Assembly: GCF_002287375.1 (NCBI RefSeq)
Contig: NZ_NPOA01000002.1
Location: 1-64,000, forward strand
From: Virgibacillus profundi
Lineage (GTDB): Bacteria; Bacillota; Bacilli; Bacillales; Amphibacillaceae
DNA: 64,000 bases
Reading direction: 5' to 3'
The notes below the pieces were generated by a model. The model saw only the letters and a list, made by a program, of their open reading frames with translations, ran no database searches and was not told the origin of the DNA. Positions 25,866 through 35,566 of this stretch are shown piece after piece. How positions within the stretch are numbered: the first letter of the stretch is position 1; each line of letters begins with the position of its first letter. The position numbers and the translations under genes were made by a program.

Positions 25866-26315
25866 TTAATAAAGATTAGGATTATTACTACAATAATCTT
25901 CATAATTCAACTCAGCTGGGATTAGATCATCACGTTTAATTAAACCATTGTATCCTTTATCAAAATGGTATAGCAAAATTACTTTATAAAAGTTATGGAT
26001 TGCGTAAATGATACGATGATTTCCAGTTCTGCCACCCTGAAAACCCCACCTATAAAAGTTTTTATGAGACGTGTTCTTATCTATATGCTTTATAGATGGT
26101 GGGGTTTCATCAACTACCCATTTGTCACCCTCAATTTCTTCAGGGTAAGGATTGATGCTTATGATAGTAAGTTGCCGAGCATATTCATCTGCTAATTTAC
26201 ACCATTTTCCCGGTTTTCCACTCCTGACTTCCTGATGAGATTTTTTTAAAATTTGCTCTTCAAATTCTTCAACATTTCCTTGATATATTATTTTAAATTT
26301 ATTTGATTCGGACAT
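25866..26315 (-). CDS. higB: HigB/RelE-type toxin
   Basis: This 149-residue protein has the RelE/ParE-type fold pattern in its C-terminal half: FYRWGFQGGRTGNHRIIYAI, then VILLYHFDKGYNG, with the basic residues and late Tyr/His expected of ribosome-dependent mRNA interferases. It is larger than classic HigB (about 90-110 residues) because of an N-terminal extension (residues 1-50, EEFEEQILKKSHQEVRSGKP). Its partner higA lies directly downstream. Together they form the only apparently intact type II toxin-antitoxin pair in the window. Assignment to the RelE superfamily is good; the precise subfamily is not certain. Confidence 0.78.
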   Translation of the reverse strand: MSESNKFKIIYQGNVEEFEEQILKKSHQEVRSGKPGKWCKLADEYARQLTIISINPYPEEIEGDKWVVDETPPSIKHIDKNTSHKNFYRWGFQGGRTGNHRIIYAIHNFYKVILLYHFDKGYNGLIKRDDLIPAELNYEDYCSNNPNLY

Positions 26316-26380
26316 TTTCTTTATCCTTTTCTATATATAGTATTACCAATATGGTAGCATTTATGCTACCGAAGTTCAAT

Positions 26381-26484
26381 GTGAAAACCGGTATCTGCTA
26401 ATTCAATTTGGTAATTTGTTGGTTATAACGTTAACAGTGGTTGTAACCATCATTACAGTAGTCATCAAAAGAAAAAAGAAGTAA
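26381..26484 (+). pseudogene. Relic of a holin-like type I toxin (Hol_Tox)
   Basis: The C-terminal part is preserved: LIQFGNLLVITLTVVVTIIT followed by VVIKRKKK and stop. It is homologous to the intact peptide encoded at 40568. The start region (GTGAAAACCGG) is in a different frame and the upstream ribosome binding site is gone, so it is not expressed as a toxin. Confidence 0.75.
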
Positions 26485-26570
26485 AGTCTCCAGGAGAATC
26501 CATCGTTGGAAAGGTTTATAGAGATAAAAAGCCATTCCAAAACACGATAGGCACTCCAAACTGAAAAACA

Positions 26571-26640
26571 AAAGCGCCAGACACCGCTTCTATTCATCAA
26601 TTTTCCAATGAATTAGGATGTCTAGCACCTTTTAAGTCTT
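26571..26640 (-). terminator. Imperfect inverted repeat after the multicopper oxidase gene
   Basis: AAAGCGCCAGACACC and GGATGTCTAGCACCTTT lie about 30 bases apart and can pair with a few mismatches. Its position just past the oxidase stop codon suggests a terminator. Confidence 0.45.
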
Positions 26641-26643
26641 TAC

Positions 26644-28128
26644 TTATTGAACCTCATACTGCCCCATCATACCTGCATCCTCATGTTCGAGAATATGGCA
26701 GTGGTACATGAAAACTCCTTTGTTTTTAAAAGTAGTGATGAGTCTGATTGTTTCTCCTGGCTGAAGCAATACCGTATCTTTCCAACCCGATTCATTGGCA
26801 GGTGGTGGATTTCCGTCTCGATCAAGTACTTGGAATTGTACACCATGTATATGGAATGGATGTGCCATACCACCATTTTTTCCAGCACCCTGGTTGGAAA
26901 CTTCCCATATTTCAGTGGCATTCAAATCTACCTCTTCATCGATACGGCTCATATCCATTGTTTTATCATTGATGGTAAGGGACGTCCCCATACCTTCCAT
27001 AATAAATTTTCTCGTTTTTACTGCACTACTGGGATCAATCGGTTCAATTTCAGTTAATTGTTTTGGTATCTCATTCACACCTGATTCTTTATCAGTAACA
27101 ACGAACTCCATTAATTCTTTTATTTCCGCATCATCATCAGAATCAGAAGCAGAATCCACAAGATTTGAAGCCGTATTGATTAGTGATATTTTTTCACCAG
27201 TCTCCAGCTGAGAGAAATCAACCAAAATTTCTGCACGTTCGGCTGGACTAAGTCGAATCGTGGCCATTTCTATTGGTTGTTCCGAAAATCCACCATCACT
27301 TGCAATCTGGTAAAACTTTTGGCTATTATCTAAAGAGAAATTATACGTCCTACCGTTCGATCCATTTAAAATACGCAAACGAACCATACCTTTAGGAACT
27401 TCAAGATAAGGCGAAATGGCTCCATTTACGAGAAATGCATTGCCATAAAGTCCCCTCATCATGTCCGTCATGTTAGGGCTATATTCCATATTGCCGCTAG
27501 CATCCATTTTTCGATCTTGAATAACTAAAGGAAAATCATTCACACCATATTCTTTAGGTATCGCAAGACTTTCGGATACTTCATCTTCAATATAAAATAA
27601 GCCAGCAAGTCCTTCATACACTTGTTTTGCTGTCTTTTCCATCATGTGCGGGTGATACCAAAGTGTTGCAGCTGGCTGCTCAATCGTAAACTCAGGCTCC
27701 CAAGTTTCGCCAGGCATAATTCCTGAGTGTGGTCCACCATCATTCTCACCATCTACACGGAGTCCGTGCCAATGGAGCGTAGTCGCTTCTTCAAGGTTGT
27801 TTTTCATTTTCACCTTAACCTTTTCACCCTCATGAACCCGAATAACTGGACCAAGTATATTCCCGTTATAACCCAATGTCTCCGATTCAACTCCATCTAA
27901 AATTTCACTTGTCCCTTGCTGTGCAGTCAAATGAAATTCTGACTTGTTTGGATCTGGATCCAAGTCCTCTAATAAAGGAGGAATTGGCAAAGGTTTTGAT
28001 TCTACTAATTCGGATAAATCACCGGATTCAGCTGATGATTCATCATCTGAAAATACATATTTTATTAGCAGGAAAACAGAGGCTAATACAATTGCAATTA
28101 TGGATAAATAAATGTAGCGTTTTTTCAT
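26644..28128 (-). CDS. Multicopper oxidase, CueO/bilirubin oxidase-like
   Basis: This 494-residue extracytoplasmic oxidase couples one-electron oxidation of a substrate (cuprous ion, manganese or phenols in this family) to reduction of oxygen to water. All four copper motifs are visible: HWHGLRVDG near residue 118, WYHPHMMEKT near 157, MAHPFHIHGVQFQVL near 423 and MYHCHILEHEDAGMMGQYE at the C-terminus with the type 1 Cys. An uncleaved or signal-type hydrophobic segment (IYLSIIAIVLASVFLLIKYV) anchors the N-terminus. A Met-rich loop typical of CueO is only hinted at by GMGTSL and TMDMSR. GGAGAATCC precedes the ATG. It is monocistronic. Confidence 0.92.
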   Translation of the reverse strand: MKKRYIYLSIIAIVLASVFLLIKYVFSDDESSAESGDLSELVESKPLPIPPLLEDLDPDPNKSEFHLTAQQGTSEILDGVESETLGYNGNILGPVIRVHEGEKVKVKMKNNLEEATTLHWHGLRVDGENDGGPHSGIMPGETWEPEFTIEQPAATLWYHPHMMEKTAKQVYEGLAGLFYIEDEVSESLAIPKEYGVNDFPLVIQDRKMDASGNMEYSPNMTDMMRGLYGNAFLVNGAISPYLEVPKGMVRLRILNGSNGRTYNFSLDNSQKFYQIASDGGFSEQPIEMATIRLSPAERAEILVDFSQLETGEKISLINTASNLVDSASDSDDDAEIKELMEFVVTDKESGVNEIPKQLTEIEPIDPSSAVKTRKFIMEGMGTSLTINDKTMDMSRIDEEVDLNATEIWEVSNQGAGKNGGMAHPFHIHGVQFQVLDRDGNPPPANESGWKDTVLLQPGETIRLITTFKNKGVFMYHCHILEHEDAGMMGQYEVQ

Positions 28129-28530
28129 AAGTAGGATTCTCCAATCTAAAGGTATCTATTATTATTTTACCTTTAAATGAGGAATTTTTAGTGGATAAAT
28201 TCCAAACACTTTTTAACAATTTACTATCAATCAATTTTTCACAAGTAATGTTAGTTCAATTTGTAGTATGCGAAGGTAGGGTAGTAATTTAAAGATAATC
28301 ATTTTTTGTAAGGGTTTACAAAATGGGATTATTAGACTACTATTCTTACTAAGACCATTAGAGAAAGTAACTACGGAAATTCAAAGACTTTAAATGCTCA
28401 ACGGTAATACTATCTATAAAACTGCCTATTTGCGCAGAATAAAGTCGAATTCCCTGCACCTGAGGCATTTTTGGTTAAACTTAATAAAGTCGTTGGAGAA
28501 AGAAAGCAAAAGAATAGTGAGGCCAGCATT
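28129..28530. other. Intergenic region upstream of the ROK regulator
   Basis: About 400 bases without a gene between the divergent oxidase and regulator genes. An in-frame TTG at 28471 could extend the regulator by 20 residues but lacks a good ribosome binding site. No clear operator is visible. Confidence 0.4.
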
Positions 28531-29745
28531 ATGCGAAAACAAAGAACCGGAGATTTAAAGCTAATCCAGGAATTAAATCGTTCAATCATTCTGGATGCTA
28601 TACGAAAGAAGGGGCCTATTTCCAGAAGCGGAATAGCAAAATCAATAAATATCAGCCCTACCACAGTTACTTCAGCTGTTTCCGATTTAATCAACGAAGG
28701 ACTTGTTTACGAGGATGGTGTAGGAACCTCTAGTGGTGGGAGGAAACCGGTGTTGATCCGGTTCAATCCAGATTCCCATTCTATTATCGGAGTATCCCTT
28801 TCAAACTCTTACATCAGAATTGCCGACATGAATCTGGAAGGAAAGATTTTGCGTAAAGAAATTCATCAAACCAATCAATTAAAAGGGCAAGAGATTATTC
28901 AATTTATTCTTGAAGTGGTTGATCGGTTCCTAGTACAAAAACAGGATATAGAATATTGCCAAGGGATTTCTATCATTTCCCCAGGTATTGTGAATGCAGA
29001 AAAAGGAATAATCTCATATAATAGCAAACTCAATTTATATGGTGTGCCTTTAAAGGAATTAATAGAGGAAAGAACGAATCTTCCTGCATTCCTAGACAAT
29101 GATGCAAATGCATTTGTTTTGGCAGAAAATTACTTCGGCTTATTCAGTAAATATAAAGATCTCCTTTATATAACTATTGGTGATGGTGTGGGCTCCGGGA
29201 TGATGGTAAATGGTTCTATTTACAGAGGATACCTTGGCAGTTCCGGGGAGGTGGGCCATACGACTGTGGTCGAATGCGGAATAAAATGCAGTTGCGGGAA
29301 CAGGGGCTGTCTGGAGAATTACGTAAACTGGCCTGCCATTTACTCCAAGATTGTAACCGCTATCGTTACGCGGAGCAGGGATACGATTATAAAAGAAATG
29401 GTATTAGGTGATTTGAACAGGATAAACCCGGATATCTTTGTGGAGGCAATCAATGAGGGGGATAAATTAGCTCAGGAAATCATGGAAGATACTATGAATT
29501 ATTTATCTATTGCAATTACAAATACAATTCACTTTTTTAATCCAGAAGTAATTATTTTAAGTGGAGGGATTATAAAGAATAATCCCTTATTTTTGGAAGG
29601 CATTAATAAACAAGTGGAGGCTAAAGTGATACCTACACTCAAGGAAGAAGTCAATATCCAGGGTACATCGCTTGGATCTGAATTTGAACCGCTTGGTGCT
29701 GCGGCAGTAATACTTCATGGGAATTTCAAATTTCAAATGATATAG
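28531..29745 (+). CDS. ROK-family transcriptional repressor (NagC/XylR type)
   Basis: This 404-residue cytosolic regulator has an N-terminal winged helix-turn-helix (about residues 10-65, GPISRSGIAKSINISPTTVT) followed by a sugar kinase-like ROK domain. The latter contains LDNDANAFVLAENYFG, GDGVGSGMMVNG and the zinc site GHTTVVECGIKCSCGNRGCL with the signature C-x-C-x4-C. Members repress sugar utilisation operons until a sugar or sugar phosphate binds. It is the first gene of the sulfated saccharide island and is the natural candidate regulator of the ABC transporter-sulfatase operon 2.6 kb downstream. I chose the ATG at 28531 because the conserved family start (RTGDLKLIQELN) begins there. 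Confidence 0.88.
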   Translation: MRKQRTGDLKLIQELNRSIILDAIRKKGPISRSGIAKSINISPTTVTSAVSDLINEGLVYEDGVGTSSGGRKPVLIRFNPDSHSIIGVSLSNSYIRIADMNLEGKILRKEIHQTNQLKGQEIIQFILEVVDRFLVQKQDIEYCQGISIISPGIVNAEKGIISYNSKLNLYGVPLKELIEERTNLPAFLDNDANAFVLAENYFGLFSKYKDLLYITIGDGVGSGMMVNGSIYRGYLGSSGEVGHTTVVECGIKCSCGNRGCLENYVNWPAIYSKIVTAIVTRSRDTIIKEMVLGDLNRINPDIFVEAINEGDKLAQEIMEDTMNYLSIAITNTIHFFNPEVIILSGGIIKNNPLFLEGINKQVEAKVIPTLKEEVNIQGTSLGSEFEPLGAAAVILHGNFKFQMI

Positions 29746-29938
29746 CACGCTGTAAAAATAATTAGGAATGCTGGGAGTTTTTCTGGTGGATGAACTGGCT
29801 GGTGAGGACTTGGACTTATTTTCTGCCTCCGTAAAATGCTTGATGCTAGTGAAAATGCAATTATTGCTTTGATGAGCTCATCTTTGTAAAACAGTTCCCG
29901 CTGTTCTCGTCTTAAGCAATTTGAAGGGGATGGTTGTT

Positions 29939-30820
29939 TTGAATATAGATACATTCAAGATTTATTGTCTTGTGGTTGATGTAGGTAGTATTAATCAGGC
30001 AGCAAAATTATCATTTGTCTCCCAGCCTGCTGTGAGTAAGCAAATTCAGCAGCTTGAATCAACATATGACACATTGTTATTTGAAAGGAAAAATGGTAGA
30101 TTGTCCTTGACGAAAAGCGGAGAAATTCTTTATCCGTATGCCAAATCAATCGTTGAAGAGTTTAAAAGATCAAAAGAATCAATCCGGGAAAGTCTTCAAG
30201 GCGAAAACACAACGCTTACTGTTGGCGCAAGTTTCACAATCGGCGAATATCTCTTGCCAAGTTTACTGGGAAGATTTAAGAAAAACAATCCTGAAACAAA
30301 ATTATCTCTCAGTATAAACAACACGCCCAGAATACTCGATGAGCTGTCAAATGAAGTTTTAGATCTTGCATTGGTTGAAGGGGTCATTCAAAATGATGAT
30401 TTTCTTGTGGAAAGTTTTGCAGATGATGAACTGGTTCTTATTCATCCTGTGAATCATCCTTGGAGTGAACGCGAGGAAATTGCCATTGAGGAAATAACCA
30501 AGGAAAGAATGCTTTGGAGAGAAACGACATCTGGCACAAGACTGATTATTGAAAATTTCCTCAGGGAAAACAATGTTCTTGACAAGATAGAAAATTATAT
30601 GGAATTGGGAACAACCCAGGCAATAAAAAGTGCTGTGGCAGCAGGACTTGGGGTCAGTATTGTTTCAAGGCTTACGGTGGCCCAGGAACTTAAACAAGGG
30701 ACACTAAGTGAAATCAAAATCAGAAATTCCGAATTGAAACGGGAATTGTGGCTTGTTAAGAATGACTACCGGTTCCATAAAAAAATTGCGGAATCCTTTG
30801 TTGACTTCATCAGGCATTAA
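29939..30820 (+). CDS. LysR-family regulator, CysL-like
   Basis: This 293-residue activator has an N-terminal winged helix (FKIYCLVVDVGSINQAAKLS, then FVSQPAVSKQIQQLES) and a C-terminal periplasmic-binding-like effector domain (TLTVGASFTIGEYLLPSLLG to AAGLGVSIVSRL). Its effector domain start resembles CysL/CysB-type LysR proteins that respond to sulfur metabolites. The TTG at 29939 has AAGGGG at good spacing; a TTG six codons upstream does not. It lies directly before the TauE/SafE gene in the same direction, so it probably controls that exporter and responds to sulfite, sulfate or a sulfonate. Confidence 0.85.
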   Translation: MNIDTFKIYCLVVDVGSINQAAKLSFVSQPAVSKQIQQLESTYDTLLFERKNGRLSLTKSGEILYPYAKSIVEEFKRSKESIRESLQGENTTLTVGASFTIGEYLLPSLLGRFKKNNPETKLSLSINNTPRILDELSNEVLDLALVEGVIQNDDFLVESFADDELVLIHPVNHPWSEREEIAIEEITKERMLWRETTSGTRLIIENFLRENNVLDKIENYMELGTTQAIKSAVAAGLGVSIVSRLTVAQELKQGTLSEIKIRNSELKRELWLVKNDYRFHKKIAESFVDFIRH

Positions 30821-30963
30821 ATAAGTTCTATTACCTATTTTTGCATACCATCAGAACAGCCTATATTCTGTTTGGTTATAACCTATGATTTTATTTGAAT
30901 GTACTCTTCCTGTCTACTCTGTTAAATTAATTACTAGAATTCAACAGGAGTGGAGAGAGGTAT

Positions 30964-31746
30964 ATGGATTTAGTTACGGGAATAAGCCTCTTTATTGCAG
31001 GTCTATTGGCTGGAGGCTATGGAACAATCGTCGGAGCAGGAGGAGGTTTTATATTTGTTCCTGCTCTTTTGATTCTTTTTAATGTAGATCCTGTTCTTGC
31101 TGCAGGTTCAGGTCTGGTAATTGTACTTATCAATTCATTATCAGGCGTGACTGGATATGCAAGGCAAAAAAGAATTGATTATAAAGCGGGAATCCGGATT
31201 GGATCTGGTGCGATTCCGGGTTCATTTGCTGGTGTTTGGCTTCTCCAGTTCCAATCTGATTCTCGTGTCTTCTTTTGGGTGTTTGCTACTGTTCTTGTAG
31301 GATTAGGGATTTTTCTTTTTATTAAGAATTTCTCATCGAAATACAACCAGGAAACTGCGGCCGTGCATGAAGGAGAAATTGAAAATTCACCATTGGAATA
31401 CAAATGGTTTCTGCCAATCGGACTTTTTATGGGGATCCTTTCCAGTTTTCTAGGAATAGGAGGAGGCTGGCTGCTTGTTCCGATCCTGATCTATTTATTC
31501 CGGTTTCCGGTACATACTGCCACAGCAACATCAATTTTTTCACTTTGTCTTTATACCTCAACAGGAGTGCTGATGCAAGTCTTTTACCAAAATATTGACT
31601 GGGCTATCGTTTTATGGGGTGGATTTGGGATAGTTTTTGGTGCCCAGTTAGGGGTTATGCTTTCTAAGAAAGTATCAAGCCGGATGATAGTCCAGATGCT
31701 GTCCGTTGTATTGATTGTCATGGGAGTGAGGATGTATTTCGGGTGA
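30964..31746 (+). CDS. TauE/SafE-family sulfite/organosulfur exporter
   Basis: This 260-residue membrane protein has 7-8 hydrophobic segments. The two conserved family repeats are visible: GGYGTIVGAGGGFIFVPALL near residue 17 and LSSFLGIGGGWLLVPILIYL near 160, each with the GxGGG core. Members export sulfite, sulfoacetate or related anions. GGAGAGAGG lies just before the ATG. It pairs with a LysR regulator upstream and lies next to a sulfatase operon, which fits disposal of sulfur anions released by desulfation, though sulfatases release sulfate rather than sulfite. The substrate is inferred. Confidence 0.88.
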   Translation: MDLVTGISLFIAGLLAGGYGTIVGAGGGFIFVPALLILFNVDPVLAAGSGLVIVLINSLSGVTGYARQKRIDYKAGIRIGSGAIPGSFAGVWLLQFQSDSRVFFWVFATVLVGLGIFLFIKNFSSKYNQETAAVHEGEIENSPLEYKWFLPIGLFMGILSSFLGIGGGWLLVPILIYLFRFPVHTATATSIFSLCLYTSTGVLMQVFYQNIDWAIVLWGGFGIVFGAQLGVMLSKKVSSRMIVQMLSVVLIVMGVRMYFG

Positions 31747-32389
31747 TCCGCAAAAAACTATCTGATAGTCCTATAATTATTAGTTATAACCTATAAGATT
31801 TAAGAACTTCTAAATATATGCAAGTCTTGATATACTCACGTATAAGAGAAAAGGCTTACAAGTACTAAACACTACTGCGAGCTGAATATTTCCAAAATTG
31901 GCATTAATTAAATATATTCTTTATCTATTATTGTGAATGGAAAAACCAGTTCAATTAGAATAGAAAACGCTTGCACATTTGTAGTGACATCTTAGTGCAA
32001 CTGTAGATAATGATGCTGATTAGCTGTTGAAATAAGGAATGAAGTGTCTACTTATCTATCAAAAGGCTTGATTGCCTAATTCATTTATTTAAAGCTTCAA
32101 ATACTTATTAAAGGTGGTGAGAAGATCTATCAGAATCAGTATTTTATAGATTTGAATAATAAAAAGGTACAAGAGGGGGACTTAGATGTTCTTAAATAAA
32201 GGGATTTAAATGCAGCCCAATTCCTTGTCGTTGAGTATAAAATGATTGGTGCATCACTGTTTTTTATAAAATTCACTTTAATTTTTATATTTGGTACGTA
32301 GTGGGATGCAGAGAGAAAGTTGTTGACTTATTAAAATAATTTATTGCAATTAGCCGATAAAATTCAAAAACAAAGAGGAGGAACATGTA
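31747..32389. other. Long leader region of the sugar ABC operon
   Basis: Apart from the cre-like site (separate entry), these 643 bases hold no supportable gene. A short frame near 32140-32200 (FIDLNNKKVQEGDLDVLK) has no start signal and is probably chance or a remnant. Confidence 0.4.
31962..31975 (+). promoter_or_regulatory. Candidate catabolite-responsive element (cre)
   Basis: AGAAAACGCTTGCA matches the Bacillus cre consensus TGWAAACGNTNNCA at 13 of 14 positions. It lies 415 bases before the sugar-binding protein gene, which would place the operon under CcpA control. The distance is long, so a promoter near this site with a long leader would be needed. Confidence 0.5.
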
Positions 32390-33667
32390 ATGAAATCTGT
32401 AAGAAATTTTACCTTATTACTGATAGCTGTGCTTGGACTATTTATAGTTACAGCATGTGGTGGATCAGATGGCGATAGCTCAAGTGAAGGCGAAAAAGAT
32501 AAATTGACTTATGCGTATTATTCTTCAGATATCAATCAGGATCCGGCATTTGAAAAAGCGAAAGAAATCTTTGAAGAAAAATATCCGAATACAACATTGG
32601 AACGGCAGGTTATTCCAAATGAGAATTATTGGACCAAACTAAAGACCAGTGTGGGTGGCGGTTCCGGTCCAGACGTATTCTTGATGAATGGAGTTAACTT
32701 CGAACAATTCAGAACCCTGGGCTTAATCAAAAATATCCAGCCTTTTATAGACGAAAGCGGTTTTGATATGAATGTTTATCCTAAAGGTACGCGAGATCTT
32801 TATAAGGCTGATGATGAACTATATGGTATTCCATATAACGAGGGACTGCTTGCTCTTTACTATAACAAGGAAATGTTTGATGAAGCAGGAATTGACTATC
32901 CAGATGAGACATGGACATGGGAAGATGTTAAAGAAGCAGGAAAAAAGTTAACTGATGAAGAAAATGATATTTACGGAGTTACCTACCAACCATTCCTGGG
33001 TCAAGAAGGACTATACCCATTGATTAAGCAGGCAGGCGGAGAAGTAATCAGTGAGGATAAATCAAAATCAGGATTTGGAACAGCTGAAACCACTGCAGCT
33101 ATTCAATTTATGCAGGACTTAATCGAAGAAAATATTATGCCTTCTGCGGAAGTTTTGCTTGAAACTGAACCGCAGCAATTATTCACATCAAGCCGTTCAG
33201 CAATGTTTCCTAGTGGTTCCTGGAATGTTAATCTGTTCAGTGAGTCCCTCGGAGATAAAGTTGGTGTTGCAGTATTGCCACATAATGAAGAGAGAGGATA
33301 TTTAATGCATGGCTCAGCCTATGTAATTAATTCTGAAACTGACAATGAAGAAAAAGCATTTGAATTATTGAAAATCTTAGGCGGTACTGAAGTGCAGAAA
33401 GAAATGGCAGTGGGTGGAGCCAATGTACCGTCCCATGTAGATGCAGTTGATACATGGATGGATTCATTTGAAGGTATAGATTTGACTGCATTTAAAAAAG
33501 GTCTTGAACATACGGAGCCCTACCCTGTATCTCTAAAAACAGCAGAATGGCAGGAAGTGATGGATAGAGAGGTAACAAGGGCATTAATGATGGAAATAAG
33601 TGCAGAAGAAGCATCTAAAAATATAGAAGAGGGTATGAACAAAATACTGGAAAGTGAAGATAAATAA
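32390..33667 (+). CDS. Sugar ABC transporter substrate-binding lipoprotein
   Basis: This 425-residue cluster-B binding protein of the CUT1 type captures oligosaccharides outside the cell. The lipoprotein signal ends in the lipobox VTACG with the lipidated Cys near residue 23, followed by a flexible Ser/Gly/Asp linker. The family pattern is clear: FEKAKEIFEEKYPNTTLE, then GGSGPDVFLMNG, then GIPYNEGLLALYYNKEMFDE, and GSWNVNLF. GAGGAGG lies before the ATG. It heads an operon with two permeases, sulfatases and an esterase, so its ligand is probably a sulfated or acylated oligosaccharide. No ATP-binding subunit is encoded here; a shared MsmX-type ATPase elsewhere is usual for such systems. Confidence 0.92.
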   Translation: MKSVRNFTLLLIAVLGLFIVTACGGSDGDSSSEGEKDKLTYAYYSSDINQDPAFEKAKEIFEEKYPNTTLERQVIPNENYWTKLKTSVGGGSGPDVFLMNGVNFEQFRTLGLIKNIQPFIDESGFDMNVYPKGTRDLYKADDELYGIPYNEGLLALYYNKEMFDEAGIDYPDETWTWEDVKEAGKKLTDEENDIYGVTYQPFLGQEGLYPLIKQAGGEVISEDKSKSGFGTAETTAAIQFMQDLIEENIMPSAEVLLETEPQQLFTSSRSAMFPSGSWNVNLFSESLGDKVGVAVLPHNEERGYLMHGSAYVINSETDNEEKAFELLKILGGTEVQKEMAVGGANVPSHVDAVDTWMDSFEGIDLTAFKKGLEHTEPYPVSLKTAEWQEVMDREVTRALMMEISAEEASKNIEEGMNKILESEDK

Positions 33668-33792
33668 TAGTTTCAGTTAAGTGATGACAAGAAATATGCA
33701 GTGTGCATATTTGATTGAAGTATGTACACTGCAATTAACAATAGCAAGAAAGCTTTCTTATCTGTACATATCTAAGAAATTGAGGTGATTTT

Positions 33793-34710
33793 ATGAAAGC
33801 AGGATATAATAATCAAAAAAAACCCTTAAAATTGAATGATAAAAAAAGTGAAATAATATGGGGCTATATCCTTATTGCTCCCGCATTTGCTATTTTGCTG
33901 ATCTTCCATATCCTGCCGGCATTATCTTCCTTCTGGTTTGCATTGACAGAATGGAATGGGATGACAGCACCAAGCTTTATTGGCTTGGAAAATTATATAA
34001 ATATGTTTAAAGATGAGCAGTTTATGCAATCTGTTGTGAACACAACTATTTTCACAGCTGGTTCAGTGTCTCTATCTGTTATTGTGGCTGTGTTTTTTGC
34101 TGTCCAACTGAATAAAAAGATCCGGGCAAGAGCCTTTTACAGATCAGTATATTTTCTCCCATTTGTCATAATGCTGGTCGCAGTTGGTACTACATTTAGC
34201 TGGGTCTTTAATTCACAGTTTGGACTTGTCAATCAGATACTCGGTTTTTTTGGCTTGCCAACACCTTCCTGGATAACGAATCCGGAATTGCTGATGACAA
34301 CCATGATCTTAGCGGATGTATGGCATAAACTGGGTTATAACCTGGTTATTTTACTTGCAGGTCTGCAATCGATTCCGAGAACCTTCTATGAGGCTGCCGA
34401 TATTGATGGGGCGAACAGTTTCCAGAAGTTTTGGACGGTGACATTGCCGTTGCTTTCTCCAAGTCTTTTCTTTGTCATTATCATTTCATTAATAAATTCA
34501 TTCAAAATGTTTGATTTAGTATTTATTATGACGGGTGGTAACCCAATATTATTAGAAGGTACATCGACAATGGTATACAACATTTATGAACAAGCATTCA
34601 CATATTCCTATATGGGTTATGCATCTGCACAATCAATTCTGTTATTCTTTATCATCATGATTGCAACATTGATTCAATTTTATCTGCAGAAAAAATGGGT
34701 ACATTATTAA
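33793..34710 (+). CDS. Sugar ABC transporter permease 1 (MalF/UgpA type)
   Basis: This 305-residue membrane subunit has six predicted segments and forms half of the importer channel. The cytosolic EAA loop, which contacts the ATPase, reads EAADIDGANSFQKFWTVTLP near residue 198. The N-terminus is charged and the first helix begins at about residue 22 (IWGYILIAPAFAILLIFHIL). GAGGTG lies before the ATG. It follows the binding protein gene by 125 bases and is 16 bases upstream of the second permease. Confidence 0.92.
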   Translation: MKAGYNNQKKPLKLNDKKSEIIWGYILIAPAFAILLIFHILPALSSFWFALTEWNGMTAPSFIGLENYINMFKDEQFMQSVVNTTIFTAGSVSLSVIVAVFFAVQLNKKIRARAFYRSVYFLPFVIMLVAVGTTFSWVFNSQFGLVNQILGFFGLPTPSWITNPELLMTTMILADVWHKLGYNLVILLAGLQSIPRTFYEAADIDGANSFQKFWTVTLPLLSPSLFFVIIISLINSFKMFDLVFIMTGGNPILLEGTSTMVYNIYEQAFTYSYMGYASAQSILLFFIIMIATLIQFYLQKKWVHY

Positions 34711-34726
34711 GAAAGGGAGGAGAACA

Positions 34727-35554
34727 ATGAAGAAAAAAATACAATGGAACAAGATAGCTGTGCACATTACATTGATCATTGGCGCATTGATTGTCATCCT
34801 TCCTTTTTACTGGATGGTAGTTACATCATTAAAAACGAATGCTGAAACCATGATGATCCCTCCGACATTAATACCGGAGAATTGGCAATTTAGCAATTAT
34901 ATTGATGTAATGAAGCAATTTGATTTTGGGACTGCCTACTTAAATACTGCTATTGTTACGGTGGCACGGACATTGGGGCAGCTGCTGTTCTGTTCGATGG
35001 CAGCCTTTGCGATTGCGACAATGCGTTTCCCTGGGAGGAACGTCATCTTTATCATGATGATTTCAGTCCTGATGTTTCCGCCTGAAATGTTTATGATTCC
35101 TGTCTATAATTTAATGAATACCATTAACTGGCTAGATACGTATTATGTGCTGACTGTGCCGATTATGGCAAGCGGATTTGGTATCTTTCTTCTACGGCAG
35201 TTCTTTATGTCCCTGCCAAGGGATTTATTTGAAGCAGCAAGAATGGATGGATGCTCTTATTTCAGAATCTATTGGAGCATCTATATGCCATTGACAATAC
35301 CTGGTCTGGTTTCACTGGGAATTTTCGTGGCAGTTGCATCCTGGAATGACTTCCTGTGGCCATTGATCATGACCAGTTCACAGGACTTGCAGGTTGTTTC
35401 CATCGCGATCGCAAGCTTTGTCGGGGAACATAATACAAATTACGCACTAATGATGGCAGGATCAGTAATTTCTATATTGCCTTTAGTTTTATTGTACTTA
35501 TTCCTGCAGCGTTACTTTATCGAAGGAATCGCGTTGACAGGTGTGAAAGGTTAA
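34727..35554 (+). CDS. Sugar ABC transporter permease 2 (MalG/UgpE type)
   Basis: This 275-residue subunit completes the CUT1 permease heterodimer. The EAA loop is EAARMDGCSYFRIYWSIYMP near residue 168. The C-terminus ends IEGIALTGVKG, which is typical of MalG-type permeases whose tail reaches the ATPase. AGGGAGGAG precedes the ATG closely, and the next gene (sulfatase) starts 12 bases after its stop, so import and desulfation are transcriptionally coupled. Confidence 0.92.
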   Translation: MKKKIQWNKIAVHITLIIGALIVILPFYWMVVTSLKTNAETMMIPPTLIPENWQFSNYIDVMKQFDFGTAYLNTAIVTVARTLGQLLFCSMAAFAIATMRFPGRNVIFIMMISVLMFPPEMFMIPVYNLMNTINWLDTYYVLTVPIMASGFGIFLLRQFFMSLPRDLFEAARMDGCSYFRIYWSIYMPLTIPGLVSLGIFVAVASWNDFLWPLIMTSSQDLQVVSIAIASFVGEHNTNYALMMAGSVISILPLVLLYLFLQRYFIEGIALTGVKG

Positions 35555-35566
35555 TCGAAAGGAGAA

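Noticed and set aside
28471-28530. N-terminal extension of the ROK regulator from TTG at 28471
   Set aside because: The added residues are not typical of the family and no ribosome binding site precedes that TTG.
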